Part shown: one piece after another, positions 53,353 through 64,000 of the stretch
Layout: each line of letters opens with the position of its first letter
How positions within the stretch are numbered: the stretch's first letter is position 1
Assembly (NCBI GenBank): GCA_936440205.1
Contig: OW387149.1
Location: 29,976,966 to 30,040,965 of the forward strand
DNA from: Lepidonotus clava
Taxonomy: Eukaryota > Annelida > Polychaeta > Phyllodocida > Polynoidae
Reading direction: 5' to 3'
DNA: 64,000 bases
Made by a program: the position numbers and the translations under genes
Notes under the pieces: model-generated
The model's database searches: none
The model's input: the letters and a program-made list of their open reading frames with translations, nothing else
What the model was told of the DNA's origin: nothing

Positions 53353-54260
53353 GTAGGCACTTAAACCTGATACTTGAGATCAGAGATACACTAAGTCGCA
53401 AATCGTACCCTGAACTTGGTGTCTGCTTAATTTGTGTTTGTTTTACCCAAAGAGTGAATGGTTTACAGTATATTGGTCTGAGTGATATGGGTCTATGTAC
53501 ATCCATGCTTATGTATGCCTACTCTAAGCTTGGATTTATATGATCTAGAGTTGTGTGTTTATATAACTGGGCAACGTTCCCGCGCGTGTTTTAAAGCTGT
53601 TTCCGCTGGCAATCAGGGAAATACACGAAGATTTAGGACTGACATGGGGTGATGGCAGAACGGGGTTCTGAGCCAGTGAATGAATAGGCCCCTATTTCTT
53701 GTGGGGGAAAAATAACATTTCAGTAAAAGACAATTAATTAAAAGTTGAAAACGCATAGAAGTTAAATGTTAAACTGCTTATATCATTTCCACGTTGGATA
53801 GGTAATTATATGAATCAAATAGAATAGTGGTTATGACAATGATAATTAGTTGTGTGCTGCTGACCAGGCTCGGCTGGGTAGGTTGAGTGTGTCGTTAATA
53901 AGAAATAAGCAGGTTCCACACGAACAAGTAGAGGGCTCTACACCCTCAAATTCTCCCTACCAAGGATAGCTAACTTACAGTATATTAGCTACCTGCACTT
54001 TGTCGAGAAAAACAAGGGAAAACTATGAATATATATATATATGAGTATTTGCTATATGTTACTGTGTAATGAATTCATGAATTCATTAACCTATTCAAAA
54101 GATGATAAATACATACAGATAACAAATGAAACAATAGTTGAAATTAAACTCCATTATCTTAAATCACAAAATTAATAATGCTATGATTGAAGACGATTTC
54201 TAAACTTAAAGCCTATGGTTTCAACCGTTTGTCGAAATATTTCCCAGCATGCACCCTCAT

Positions 54261-54440
54261 TAGGGGCCCTCCATTTAGTACGTGCGCACATTTTTAAACA
54301 ATCTCAGACTCCCCCATCCCCACTTGGGCATAAGTACACATTGGATTTGTATTAAACGTACACACCTTTTAAAAGATTTCGGACCCCCCCCCCCCCTCCA
54401 TCCTCTCTTGATGCGTACATAATTAATGGAAGGTCCCTTA
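54261..54440. mobile_element. MITE, second copy of the CTAGGGG family
   Basis: The left end TAGGGGCCCTCCATTTAG and the right end (read inward TAAGGGACCTTCCATTAA) are inverted repeats. The body CAGACTCCCCCATCCCC and the long C-run match 25890-26058 in order. Flanking TA is likely. Confidence 0.65.
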
Positions 54441-54839
54441 GGGCAAGTCGACAGGAAAACCCATAAATTTGATTTCCTTTGTTGGAAGGATATCTCATTC
54501 TTTTTTCCGAAGAAATCACACAGCATGGTCGTAAAGAACAACATTTTCACATAGGGAATATTTTGAATCCGATATACAAGAAGAAATTGAAAGGCTAGAC
54601 CGGACAATGGCGGCATGGAGACTTGTTTTATTTTGTTATTTTTAAAACGCGCGGTTTAGTTGCCGTTGGTGTCCCCGCGTCTAGAGCCCGTGGGTGAGGC
54701 AGTGCGCGTTTCATCGATCGCCTGGCCCGCTATAACCTATTCCGAACAGGTAGAAATGAGGCCTGTATTTCAATAGGCTATTCTGACTGCCGGCAATTTA
54801 ATGATTTTATACGTTTTTCCCCAAAAAAAATATGGCCAT

Positions 54840-55030
54840 AGACTATGCATCCTATATATACCGTTTGAAAGACCATTTAAAGCCCATTCCTAACGGGGGG
54901 TTCGTTTTTTTTTAATAAAAGGCTAAAATACTTTTTTTTTATTGTCATAATTAAATTAAAAATTAGAGGAGGGTTCCTCCAAAGGGGGGGGGGTTCGTAC
55001 GAACCCCCCGAACCCCCTCTGGCTAAGGGC
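54840..55030. repeat. Repeat with GGGGGGTTCGTACGAACCCCCC-type palindrome
   Basis: A 22-bp palindrome (arms GGGGGGTTCGT) at about 54985-55008 and a second GGGGGGTTCG at about 54895 border an AT-rich stretch. It resembles short non-coding repeat elements of this genome, but clean ends were not found. Confidence 0.35.
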
Positions 55031-56055
55031 CTGCTGGCCTATTCCTATTGACGAGCTCAATACTGGAATCGGCATGTGGAATACACCACAGAGTCAGAAG
55101 TGGACAAATGAAATTAGATATTTTATTTATGTCAATGGCACCGGTTTTTATCCTTCAATCAAACGGTACAACATTTTGCTTTTTACGGTTATGCTATCTA
55201 GTATGAGTATTTGCAATGCCTTTTTGTTGTTCATCGTTTTATTATTTTTCAAACAGCGGTCGTCAATTAATTACTTTGTCACAAAGACTGATTGGCATGG
55301 GAGGTTGTGTGCGTTTCTATTGAGTATTACAGCAGGCTTAAAGTATGGTCGCCAATAGCTGATTCTGACTCTTAGAATTACGGTAATTGATATTTTTTCA
55401 CCAGTAATATGACAAAGGACCATGCAACCTACATATAATTTGAAAGAGAATTTAAACCCCGGTTTAATGATATGTAACATGTCTATGAATAACCAAAATT
55501 TCATATGCCGATTTTTGAAATTGGGAGCAAAATCGGCTGGTGGATCCAGCCTAAAAACATACAAATGCATACAAAAGTACTGGACAGTCCCATAGCTAAC
55601 CGGGAATGTTGTATTGCGTATCATCTCCTTTTTAATTTGAAATAGATCATTTGAATCATTTGAACGAAATTCAAATCGTTAGTGATTAAGGACCAACGAG
55701 TATGTTTGAAGCATTTGGCAATTCACAACACATAGTATACTCATAACCAGACTCTATAAGTATTACTTGTATTTATAGACACTAAATAACTGCCCTACCA
55801 TGGGTATGAAACATTTTATTAATCCATTACACATCACCTGATTCAAACATTCACAACTGCTATGTTTACATCATAAAATACAGGGAAAACATTCAATATC
55901 CGCATATAATTTAGTTTTTCTACCAAATAGCAACATTGAATGCCACCAACCGTCGCCATTTTGGAATTTGTTTTTATATCATCCTATTTAGACTCTGTAT
56001 TCAACTCTTTTAATTATATTTTCTGTATGTGCGAATTCAGCATATCTGCAACGTT
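55031..56055. other. AT-rich stretch, nothing recognised
   Basis: No supported gene. Several short frames are hydrophobic and AT-driven. The Harbinger element begins just to the right. Confidence 0.5.
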
Positions 56056-56473
56056 TAAAGGGGGGAACCCACTACGCGATTTATGGGTTTCCGTCGCATA
56101 TAAACCACTTTTAATTGTTCGGTCGAAAGGTGTCGCACGGTTCGGTCGTTTGTGATCGTTTAATGGGAACACTTATGTGCATTCAGTCGAAACGAGTCGA
56201 AAGGGATCGCAAGAATATTTTTGGTGCCGAGCGACTGAAATGGGGCAAATTGTCCATCGACCGAAAATTTGACATGTTTGATTTCAGTCGAACGCAGTGC
56301 ATAATTCCGGTATTATTTGGATCCGATCGCATAGTGGGTACACGTATAAATTTCAGTCGCTCAACATTTATTTTAATTCCTAAGCGACTGAAATGCGTCA
56401 GCCAATCAGATTGCTCCTACAGATCACGTGACTACCGGCTGTCCGTACACGACGCTAATGTTGTTTTCGAAGA

Positions 56474-59400
56474 ATGGCCGCATGTTCGTCGTCGAAAAGC
56501 GCCCGTAAAAGACATCATAACTGGACAACAGTGGAAGAAGATAACCTAGTAACCCTGTACGAGTCGAACCCAGTCCTCTACAATTGTGACGTCGATGGTT
56601 ATTCGAATCGTGATGTTCGTCTGACCTACTATAAGGAGTTTGCCAAGGTGTTGGGCAACGGAATAACCGGTTAGTGTCATTTTCCTCTATTATCGCTCAG
56701 TCGCACGTGGTTGTTTTTACTTCTTTCGGCGACTGTAAATCGAAAAAAAAGTAATATTATTGACCAGATAGTATCATATTATGCATATCTATGATATATA
56801 TGACAATTATACCATCCATGCCTATGATAGAATCTCACATACAATCATTATACTCGCCGTGATATGACCTTAGATGTTGCTACGGCGTTAAACCCTAATA
56901 ACCAACCAAGCAATCATTACCAAATATCCAATAATTATAGTGTTAATATTTACAAATTGCAAGTAATTGTTAGCATTTTTAAGGCTTAAGCGATGCAAAT
57001 TCTAATATGGTCGCTTGAAAAAATGTATTTTTGTATGGAAAAAAAAAAAAAAATTATCAAATGTAAATCTAATCATTTTATTTCAGCCGATGACATCGAC
57101 ACGCGAATAAAGAGCTTCAGGTCTCAGTATCCCAGGAACAAGCGCAGATACGCCCAAAAGAAAAGTGGTAGTGCTGGAGGAAATCGTTCTCAAAGGGCAG
57201 CAAATCTCCATAATCGACTGAGTTTCCTTGAGCCGTACCTCAGGGAACGTGATTCGACCTCCACCCTTCCAGCTATGGCATCGGTAACATATTTTCATTA
57301 AAAAATAAGTTATTATTCATATAGTTCAATAAAAATTAAATTAATATTTATATTTATTTATTATTAGAAAATAAAAAATGGTAGACCTTTATTTTTGTAA
57401 GAAAAGACATTTCAAATTATCACACAATCGCTCAATCATCATAATTTACCTGTATATCGGTTGTAAATTATTAAAATTAATATAGAATGGTATAATGTCT
57501 ATCTAAATATATTACAACATTTTGTACTCATTTTGGTTGAAATAAAAATTATTTTATATAATTATCTCCATCGCTTAAGTAAAAAAAAAAATTAGCATTC
57601 TTATATATTAATTCATTTTATTTAAAAATTAAAATTATATGAAGTAAAATGCATAATAGGTATATATAACTAAATAACGTTATTTTACATTATTCGGATT
57701 TTTTATTAATTTCTCATGCAAGCCTTTTTTTTTATTTTTTTCAGAAAAGCACCCTTGGCGACCAAACAGCAGGCAACAGTTCTTCCGAAGGTAACCAAGA
57801 CGATTCTCCATTACAAGAGAGTCAAATTCTGCACACCCAATCAGAAGAGGAGACCGATATGGAATATAGTCAAGCAGTGGAAGATGAAAATAGCATCAGC
57901 ATCGGTGACCACACACTAGAAGATGTCTGCCAAAAATTAATAGAAACTCCAAATCGACCCAAATCAGACAGTGATGATCAAGAAAATGCTGAGGATGACG
58001 AAGACGACGAAGAAGAGGAGGAGGAGGAGCAGGAAGATGACCACAAGCAGGATGAAGAAGAGGACAAGGGCGGATCATCAAAAACTGTAATCGACCCAAA
58101 CAGAAAACCGGCAAGGGTAGTAAAAACTTTTAATACTCGATCGCAAGTGAAGGCCCAGGAATTAAAAAAAAAACAAGACAAGGACGATCCAAAGTGTTCT
58201 TCATCAACTCAGTCATCTTCAATCGTGGAGCAAAAACAAAAACGTGGTCGTGGGCGACCGAAAAAAATTCCAACCTCTCCTGTGCCTCAAAATCTGTCAT
58301 CGGATTTCTCCATCACTCCACCTCCAGGCCAGAAAAAGCGTCGCTCGAGAAAAGCTGAAAATGCCCCCAAGATTGTAATTCCAGATCTAACCATCCAGAA
58401 AGAGGCTTTGGACTTATCATTTGATAACACTCAACTTCAGTCGCAATCCCTCTTAAAAGATGCTCCAAAAGCTTATTTTGATCCGAAAACAGCTCAGCCC
58501 AAGAAAAAAAAAAAAAAAACACCAGCCACAGCAGGGACGTCGGCACCAGCAGCGACTGAACCAACACAGAATGAAGATTCAGAGAATGTCATCGCTCCCA
58601 GCCAACCAGCGACCAGAAAACGTCATTTCCCAGTCGATACCAAAAAGCTTACTACAAAAGAACCAAAAAGTGATGAAAAATCAAAAAAACCAGTCGCTGC
58701 CAAAAAAGATGAAAAAGGGAACCAAAAATCCTCCTCCAAGGCCAAACCATCCAAAGACAAAGATGAACAGAATGATGATGTTCAAATTGTTGACGAATCA
58801 GATCTGAAAAAAGACTTCATCAAAAAATTCAACCAACAGTTTGATAACGAACTAAAAAATCAGAAAAGCGAGGTCCACATGTGGGCCAGGCTGGTAGAGG
58901 CAAAGGTTAATCGGATACATGACGATCGCGTGAGAGAAAAATTAATGCACTGCATTAATGATATCATTGTCAAAGCATTGGACGGAGATTGGCCAGAAGT
59001 ACCCAAAAGAAATCCTTCAGCAGCTCTTGGAGCGCCACGTCAACTATCATCAACAAATCTACCTCAATTAATGTCAAGCGACGACACTTTGGTCATGCAA
59101 GGTGAAAAAAACATGAATATTGTTTCACAAACGACGGAAACGAACATTTCTGTTCCAACTTCACCTGTGTCATCGAGAGGTGGAAATGATGGTGGATGTG
59201 GTCCATCAAACCTGCCTATGTCCAACTTGTCCCAAATGCGGCCTCTCCCGAATTTTCAAAGATTCCAACACAATGTGCCACCTCAACAACATGCGCCTAC
59301 ATTCCAACCAGGTTATCATGGTCCTGGATCGCTCCCCATGCCAAATTATTGGCAGTTTCCACCATCTCCGATGTTTTTACGGAATATGGTCGCTGGACAA

Positions 59401-59601
59401 CAGCCTGAGTCGCACATGCAGCAATCTGCTCAATTCGGAATTCAGATGCATCAGCAGCAACAGCAGCAACAGCACCTACAGCAGCAACAGCAGCAACCGC
59501 AGCAACCGCAGCCACAGCAGCAAGAGCAGCAACAGCAGAGAACTTCGAACATGTCCTCCCCTACCAACATCAACGAAGAAAATACTTTGACAAATTTGTA
59601 A
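56474..59601 (+). CDS. Harbinger partner protein, MADF domain with AT-hook and polyQ tail
   Basis: Three exons by GT-AG sites and unbroken reading: 56474-56669, 57087-57283 and 57745-59601, about 749 residues. Exons 1 and 2 encode one MADF domain: EEDNLVTLYESNPVLYN and YSNRDVRLTYYKEFAKVLG, then IDTRIKSFRSQY and NRLSFLEPYL. In Harbinger elements this partner binds the ends and brings the nuclease to the nucleus. Exon 3 adds an acidic stretch (poly-Glu/Asp near its start), GRGRPKK (an AT-hook), long Lys/Ser/Pro-rich disorder with several basic clusters that could be nuclear signals, and a Gln-rich tail of about 45 residues. Such a long low-complexity C-terminal part is more than the usual MADF partner. 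No stops or frame breaks seen. Confidence 0.85.
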
Positions 59602-60831
59602 AATAATATATTAATATAAGATTTGGACAAAAAAAAAAAAATTATTTTTTTTTGGGGGGGGGGGGGGGAAACATTATATAATTATGTGAAAGGATAAATT
59701 GGTTTTTGTCTTCTTGCTAAAAAAGTTAAGACCAATCTCTTAATGATTAAAAAATAAATCAAATTATTTGTTAAGCGACTCATACGAATTACAACAAGGT
59801 ACTTAACAAAAAGTATTAATGTTGTTTAGATATTTTTAAGTTATATTACTCCTAAATAGATTATTAATTGTTTATGAAAGTGGGAACCCACTGAGCGATG
59901 CAGCTCTCATTCTGGTAGATTAAGAGATGAACAGTGGCCAATATCTAATATTTGCAAATATTTGCCAAGCGATTTCCCTTTTTTTTTTAAATTTATGTTG
60001 AAATGGCTCAGTTGATATTATGTTTTGGTCAAACTGAGAGACAAAAAGTTGTTGAAACGACCAGAATTTTAGTTTAATCGCTCAATGATAATGTGAGGAT
60101 ATTGGGTGCGAAGACTTTTATTTTATTCTTTTTTAGAGTACTTTGAAAAGACGCATTTCATTACACAAGAATCTATTGTTAAGTTTATTATTAACGTACA
60201 GACTCATTTGATTCACCCGTTGGTATGGTCTTAGATTAGTAATTCCAGCATTCCATTTATCAATGGAAGATTGAAAAATATTTAAAACATTACCCACGAG
60301 TGTAAACTAAAGAAAATAGTTGAAAAGCATTCAGATAATTTTTTTATTTAATAAATTCTTATTAAAGTTTAGCTGACGTTAGATTGAAGGAAAAAATTGT
60401 TTGGAAAAAGATGTGAGTTTAAGTCGTTTTATTGTGTATTTAAGAGATATACAAGAAATCACTTGTTAGTGAAAACAGACACGTTGTTAAGGAGTTTTAT
60501 TTAGTGTGTTTATGTCAAGTGTTTCAGAAACATAAACGATCAAAAAGAATTTAAGTCTCTGTTCTTTTATTATTTCTGATAGCTTTTGATTATTATTATT
60601 TTTCGAGTGTCCTTCATATAGGTTATTTAATCCAGACATTATTTAATTGCTTTAAATATTATTTATAGAGTAATATAAGAAATAATGATTGCAAATCAAA
60701 TCAATTTCAGTCTTTCATTTTTTCTTCAACCATGGAAATACACAATACATAATCGGGAACGATTTTCTCATCATTTCAGACATGGTGACCAGATTTTTGT
60801 GTTGAATAGAACAAACAACTTTAACTTTGAA
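59602..60831. other. Intergenic region between the convergent Harbinger genes
   Basis: 1.2 kb, AT-rich, with a T-run and a G-run near 59643-59668 just after the MADF stop. A segment TGGGAACCCACTGAGCGAT at 59881-59899 closely resembles the element's own left end, so an end-like sequence sits inside. Otherwise nothing was seen. Confidence 0.6.
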
Positions 60832-62760
60832 TTAAATCAAATTAATTCTGTGTCCAGCTGTTAGCATTCGATCTTGCCAAGGCACTCTACCCATAGGACT
60901 CACAAAATAGGCTTCTAACGTTTCACGTATGTCTTTTGCCAAAGTAGTCGAATTTTTTTGTTGAGTCGCGCGGGGACGATTTAATTGTCCTTCCTGTCTC
61001 CAAGCTCCATCAACGACTTCATAGTTCTCATCTTCGTGATCAACTGTACCAGTAGGAATGTATTGAACACCAAAATTTCTCTTTAGGAAATTATGAAGCG
61101 TAATTGCAGCCATGATCAAGTCAACAGCATCTTCTGGATTCAGATAAATTCTAGTCAAGAATACACGAAATCTGCTTGCCAAAATACCAAATGCATTTTC
61201 TGAAATTCGGCGTGCGCGACTCAATCTATAATTAAAAATCGCTTGCTCTTTGGTCATATTCCTTCTTGCATATGGTTTCATCAAGTTTTCAGTCAGAGGA
61301 AATGCACCATCACCAACAATTACAAATGGAGATTTTACATTAGTGCCTGGTAGATTCTGAGGAGGAGGGATATTTAGATCGCCATTTTTCAAATAATTAT
61401 TTAATGAGCATCTACGCCAAATACCACCATCTGCGACTCTACCTTCTTTTCCAACATCTACATAGGTGAACTCATAATTATAATCAACTAAAGCAAACAG
61501 AACGACTGAAAACGTCCCTTTGTAATTATAATATCGAGATCCACTTTTTGCTGGCGCGACCAGGTTGATATGCTTGCCATCGAGCGCCCCTAGACAGTTT
61601 GGAAAGTTCCATCGATTTTGAAATCCAAGCGCTATTTCTTTCCATCCCTCAGGGCACGTTGGTGTCTTTAAAGAAAAAAACACAGCATATTCAATTATTA
61701 GATTAGTTAATGATAGAATTTTAATATTTTTTGTTCATATTTTTTGATATTACAATATTCATCATTGATTAAATATAAATTTTGGTAGTTCCCGGCCTTT
61801 ATTGCCATTTATTCCCTTCCATTTCTTTAATTCTGGTCGCTTAAGCAATTAATTATCTTTATTAGTATTAATTTATTTTTGTACTTACTGTCAAATAGTC
61901 ATCACGAAGCACTTTGTAGATAGCCCGGAAACAAGATTTTTTGATGCGCCTTATTGTCGTCCTTCCAATACGGAATTGTCGAGATAGAGATCCCAACGTG
62001 TCACCTGTAAATATATTTATTATAGACATAAATTACAAGCGTTCCAATTAATAGTTCCATACTTATTTTGGATTTAAAAATAATGAAGTGTTTATTTGAG
62101 GCACTATTTTTATAAAAAAACAATTTAGGTGGTGTCAATTTAATCTTCTTCATATTTATTATGAAATGTTGTACATTCGTTTAAGTATTTTTTTTGATAA
62201 TTAATTCATTTTTTAACATTAAAGAGATCTTACCAAAAGCAAGAAACTGTAGTGCCACGCTGAGTCGCTCGTCTGGGGAAATAGCCTTACGACATTTGGT
62301 GTTTTGACGTTTGATGAAGGGAGTGACTCGATCAAGAAGAAATGTATAGGCATCATGGTCCATTCGCAGCATTGATCGATATTCCCTTTTATCTCGTAGC
62401 TGAAATTTGAAAAACAATACATGAATAATAATTTCTTAAAAATGTTTAATTGATACAAAAATTATTATGAAGATACAAAATTTTATTACGTGTCTAGAGC
62501 GACGAATTATTTTTGTTGTAACTAGATACATTAATTTTTGAATAAATTTATAGGTACTTATTTTTACTTACGATTATGAGTTCCTTCTGGAGCTTGAACA
62601 ACGTGTTAACTGTATGGCACCTTCTTCTCTTTATCCACTCTCTCTCCCAAACCTCATGTTTACGTTTTTTTTTCTTCGGAGGTGGTGGTGGAAGGCCATG
62701 GTTCTCGTCTTCAGTCGCAAACATGTACATAAACATGTAATAACATTGAATTGGAAGCAT
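60832..62760 (-). CDS. Harbinger transposase (HARBI1-type DDE nuclease)
   Basis: Four exons on -: 62572-62760, 62234-62399, 61889-62004 and 60832-61665, joined by GT-AG introns with unbroken phase, about 434 residues. The start is the ATG at 62758-62760; the frame is open slightly further without ATG. The N-terminus has the family WEREWIKRR motif, then LLDRVTPFIKRQNTKCRKAI, SPDERLSVALQFLAFG and LSRQFRIGRTTIRRI (a helix-turn-helix-like region). The catalytic acids are visible: D in GALDGKHINL, D in VGDGAFPLTENL and E in RISENAFGILASRFR. It cuts and pastes the element and its MITE relatives with help from the MADF partner on +. All expected parts are present and open. Confidence 0.9.
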
Positions 62761-62859
62761 TATGATGCCGTATGCATGCACCGTCACTCCTGCATTTTCA
62801 ATGTCTGACCTTGGAGGTCAGAAACGGAAATGACGTCACCAGCGACACAAATAGATTAG

Positions 62860-63053
62860 ATCTTTCATTTTGGTCGCTCGACTTAAGTTTTAAATCGTTT
62901 GGTGGGAACACCTTGGTTGCGCGATCGGAAGCGACTGAAACAGTTTCAGTCGCTAGTGATACCTTTCGACCCAAAAAAATTTGGGTCGCTAGCGACAGGA
63001 AACGACCCAAATTTGAGTCGAAACCAGTCCGATCGCCTAATGGGTACTCGCCT
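62860..63053. promoter_or_regulatory. Right subterminal motif cluster of the Harbinger element
   Basis: GCGACTGAAAC and GTTTCAGTCGC lie back to back at about 62930-62955 as an inverted pair, followed by GGTCGCTAGCGACAGG and two GACCCAAATTTG-type copies near 62970-63020. The left end has five related GACTGAAA or TTCAGTCG sites between about 56180 and 56395. Repeats of this kind near both ends fit binding sites for the element's proteins. Confidence 0.55.
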
Positions 63054-63056
63054 TAA

Positions 63057-64000
63057 ATGTGTAGAATGTTTTGTAATGGACCTAGCATTGAGATCGGTAC
63101 GCTGCCCACATTAAGTTTGCTGGATCGTTGCCAAGTCTAAACAAGAACCATCCAAACAGTCATAGACTATGTATCACACATAGAATTATAAATATATACG
63201 ATATACAGGTATTTTAACGTATGAGAGATACATCCTTTACAACATCAGATATGTGGCGATCATGCAAAAGGGCAGTCTGTGTTTTTTGCACAATGAACGA
63301 TTGTAACAACGAAAACTCTTAGAACACTTTAAGCCCTTATGCCCTTTGTTACAAAACTTCTCTAAAATATTTTCTACTGAATCAAATTGAACTTTGTAAT
63401 TTGATATATGATTGATTGATTTAGACACTGTATGTCTAAACACTGTTAAAAAGTGGACACCAATTGCTTTGTTGTTGGCTAACCAATTGATGTTACAATG
63501 TGTATAGTGCAACGTCCCACTGACAGTTTTACCTGAGCATTTCTTCGACTCACCTTTCTAGTTTCCTGTATCTATTATCTGCTTGATCAATAGTATTTAA
63601 AGGCAGCTCCTCTGATTATTGTATTGTTTTGTCTGATATTGAATACTGTAGATATCGTCATGCTAAGCTACCCAAAAACAATGAGCTATAAAAGATGTTC
63701 ACAATAACTTTATTCATATTTGTATTTCGCTAACCCAACGTGCTTATAATTTGATAAAGCTTTACTCCAAACTGTTACTTATTTTAAAATGTATATCATA
63801 ATTATGAAGAATGGTGATTGTATGAGCTTGAATGATGAAATTCAAGCATGTGTATCCAAGAAAAGGAGATGGTTAAGGAAGTCTGAAAACTTATGGATGG
63901 GCAACTGCTGTTGATATATATTAGATGACACTGTGCACATAGTTACGAGATAAATATTTCCCAATGAAATTATTTAAGGGTTGAATTTGCTTCAGGAACT
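63057..64000. other. AT-rich intergenic sequence, nothing recognised
   Basis: No supported gene, repeat end or splice-flanked coding segment. The frame at 63237-63512 on - has no family motif. Confidence 0.5.

Larger units (their letters stand above)
56059..63053. mobile_element. Harbinger (PIF) DNA transposon, about 7.0 kb, looks complete
   Basis: 22-bp inverted ends (left from 56059, right ending at 63053) match at 17 positions, sharing ACCCA, TA and GCGAT. They are flanked by the 3-bp duplication TAA (56056-56058 and 63054-63056), the hallmark TWA target of the superfamily. The two convergent genes expected for Harbinger are present and open: a MADF/Myb-like protein on + and a DDE nuclease on -. 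Both subterminal zones carry repeated GCGACTGAAA and TTTCAGTCG motifs, likely protein-binding sites. Its completeness suggests recent activity. Confidence 0.92.

Noticed and set aside
54606-54644. ATGGCGGCATGG start with a 12-residue frame
   Set aside because: It resembles the start at 53295 but the frame ends at once and no donor site is in place. Too short to call a gene.
57896-59515. Minus-strand frames opposite the MADF gene exon 3
   Set aside because: They are Ser- or Ala-rich reverse images of the acidic and polyQ stretches, with no independent support.

Overview
The window is animal nuclear DNA: spliced genes with GT-AG introns, SINE, LINE and MITE debris, Ty3/gypsy retroelements and Harbinger-type DNA transposons. 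The only clear host gene is a mollusc-like GH5 beta-mannanase relative. A marine invertebrate (lophotrochozoan or cephalochordate) fits best, but the species cannot be fixed from the sequence. No rRNA, true tRNA gene or CRISPR array was seen.

Layout. 1-3852: a tRNA-derived SINE and two solo LTRs, one of them inside an old MITE. 3853-17568: a 13.7 kb Ty3/gypsy-like LTR retroelement that looks whole. It has near-identical LTRs, gag, pol, a third sense ORF with zinc fingers behind its own TATA box, and a 3' region with conserved splice-site signals on the opposite strand. 17573-19434: an imperfect tandem duplication, one copy split by a MITE. 19439-23888: a decayed 4.45 kb DNA transposon with a DUF7869-like transposase candidate. 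26242-46797: a seven-exon GH5 mannanase-like gene. Its 13.4 kb first intron holds an antisense, pol-less relative of the 3.8 kb retroelement (27274-35086). Its other introns hold MITEs and a LINE fragment. 50370-50598: first exon of a second mannanase-like paralogue. 50925-51855: fragment of another LTR element. 52.2-53.1 kb: a second local duplication with a palindromic MITE in one copy. 53295: possible signal-peptide first exon. 56059-63053: a complete-looking Harbinger transposon with a MADF-domain gene on + and a HARBI1-type DDE transposase on -.

How parts relate. The Harbinger ends share the core ACCCAYTAGGCGAT with at least three MITEs in the window, so it or a close relative probably moved them. 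The retroelement, its pol-less relative and the two solo LTRs share a terminal palindrome and one promoter layout, so they form one superfamily active over a long time. The mannanase-like gene keeps the fold and exon layout but lacks both catalytic glutamates, so it reads as a secreted pseudoenzyme.

All coordinates, motif matches and mismatch counts were read by eye. No alignment or database search was run.
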